A stretch of DNA of 64,000 nt, from contig CAJTDK010000006.1 of assembly GCA_910575105.1 (NCBI GenBank), positions 124,001-188,000 on the forward strand, read 5' to 3'. The stretch comes from Lachnospiraceae bacterium (GTDB taxonomy: Bacteria; Bacillota; Clostridia; Lachnospirales; Lachnospiraceae). Positions 63,899-64,000 of this stretch are shown here, one piece after another; positions within the stretch are counted from its first letter, which is position 1; each line of letters opens with the position of its first letter. The notes beneath the pieces are model-generated. The model was given only the letters and a program-made list of their open reading frames with translations, did not search any database and was not told the DNA's origin. Made by a program: the position numbers and the translations under genes.

Positions 63899-64000
63899 CT
63901 ATGCAATTGTATCCTCTTCCGTATTCATCGCTTTCTTCATTCCTTTTGCAAACCCTGTATCAAGAATTGCAAGGGATGCCCGAAACTCTCTTCCCATTGC
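63899..64000 (-). CDS. ylxQ: YlxQ / L7Ae-type ribosomal protein (partial)
   Basis: The last 33 codons before the window edge read [20 protein letters not shown] then [13 protein letters not shown] and a TAG at 63899-63901. The C-terminal pattern and its place directly before infB, 14 bp away, fit the YlxQ family of the nusA-ylxR-ylxQ-infB operon. Confidence 0.75.
   Translation of the reverse strand, partial: AMGREFRASLAILDTGFAKGMKKAMNTEEDTIA

Overview
The window most likely comes from a Gram-positive gut anaerobe of the Clostridia, family Lachnospiraceae (inference). The GC content is near 50%, AGGAGG-type ribosome binding sites are strong throughout, sigma-A promoters are canonical, and the gene families fit: an EFR1-type flavodoxin/ferredoxin, a radical-SAM pair, a giant 2-hydroxyacyl-CoA dehydratase activase, GH94 phosphorylases, YesMN-type two-component regulation and a clostridial folate operon. 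No rRNA, tRNA, CRISPR array, insertion sequence or prophage was seen. Most genes lie on the minus strand.

Layout. 1-4460: a dTDP-rhamnose operon (rfbA-rfbB-rfbD-rfbC) that runs into a GT2 glycosyltransferase and a DUF2304 membrane protein cut by the window edge, with a clear promoter at 4431-4459. 4477-8264: a CDP-glycerol transferase-like polymerase, an amidohydrolase and a CBS-domain protein. 8296-13559: aspartate kinase, then an operon of a radical-SAM protein, its DUF2344 partner, YbaK and a HAD hydrolase. 13560-16900: an intergenic zone with a possible small RNA, a divergent ferredoxin/Rrf2 pair sharing a palindromic operator, a decayed hybrid kinase, and xpt preceded by a densely folded leader.

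16918-29101 is a beta-glucoside locus. An ABC importer (binding protein and two permeases) and a GH3 beta-glucosidase with swapped domain order face two GH94 phosphorylases, with an AraC regulator next to them. The divergent promoter region carries matched inverted 20-bp boxes. Imported oligosaccharides would be split by phosphorolysis and hydrolysis. 29102-32750 holds decayed sequence, a lipoprotein, lysA and a TrmB-family regulator. 32799-43568 is a xyloside locus: an AraC/cupin regulator divergent from a GH120 beta-xylosidase, a DUF4340 lipoprotein, a YesN/YesM two-component pair and a second sugar ABC importer. The binding-protein gene of that importer carries an in-frame amber codon.

43825-51233: pyruvate kinase, a rhomboid-like membrane protein with a zinc-binding tail, the 1414-residue activase on the plus strand, and an ABC-ATPase remnant. 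51315-55418 is a complete-looking folate operon, folC-folE-HD protein-folP-folBK. The HD protein sits where the usually missing dihydroneopterin triphosphate phosphatase would be expected. 55525-64000 is housekeeping: rpsO, a Na/Pi cotransporter, and the conserved (ylxQ)-infB-rbfA-nrnA-truB-ribF translation cluster, cut at the right edge inside ylxQ.

The items most worth a second look are the folded xpt leader (16689-16854), the HD protein in the folate operon, the AraC box architecture between the ABC and GH94 operons, the amber-interrupted binding protein, and the shared Rrf2 operator.
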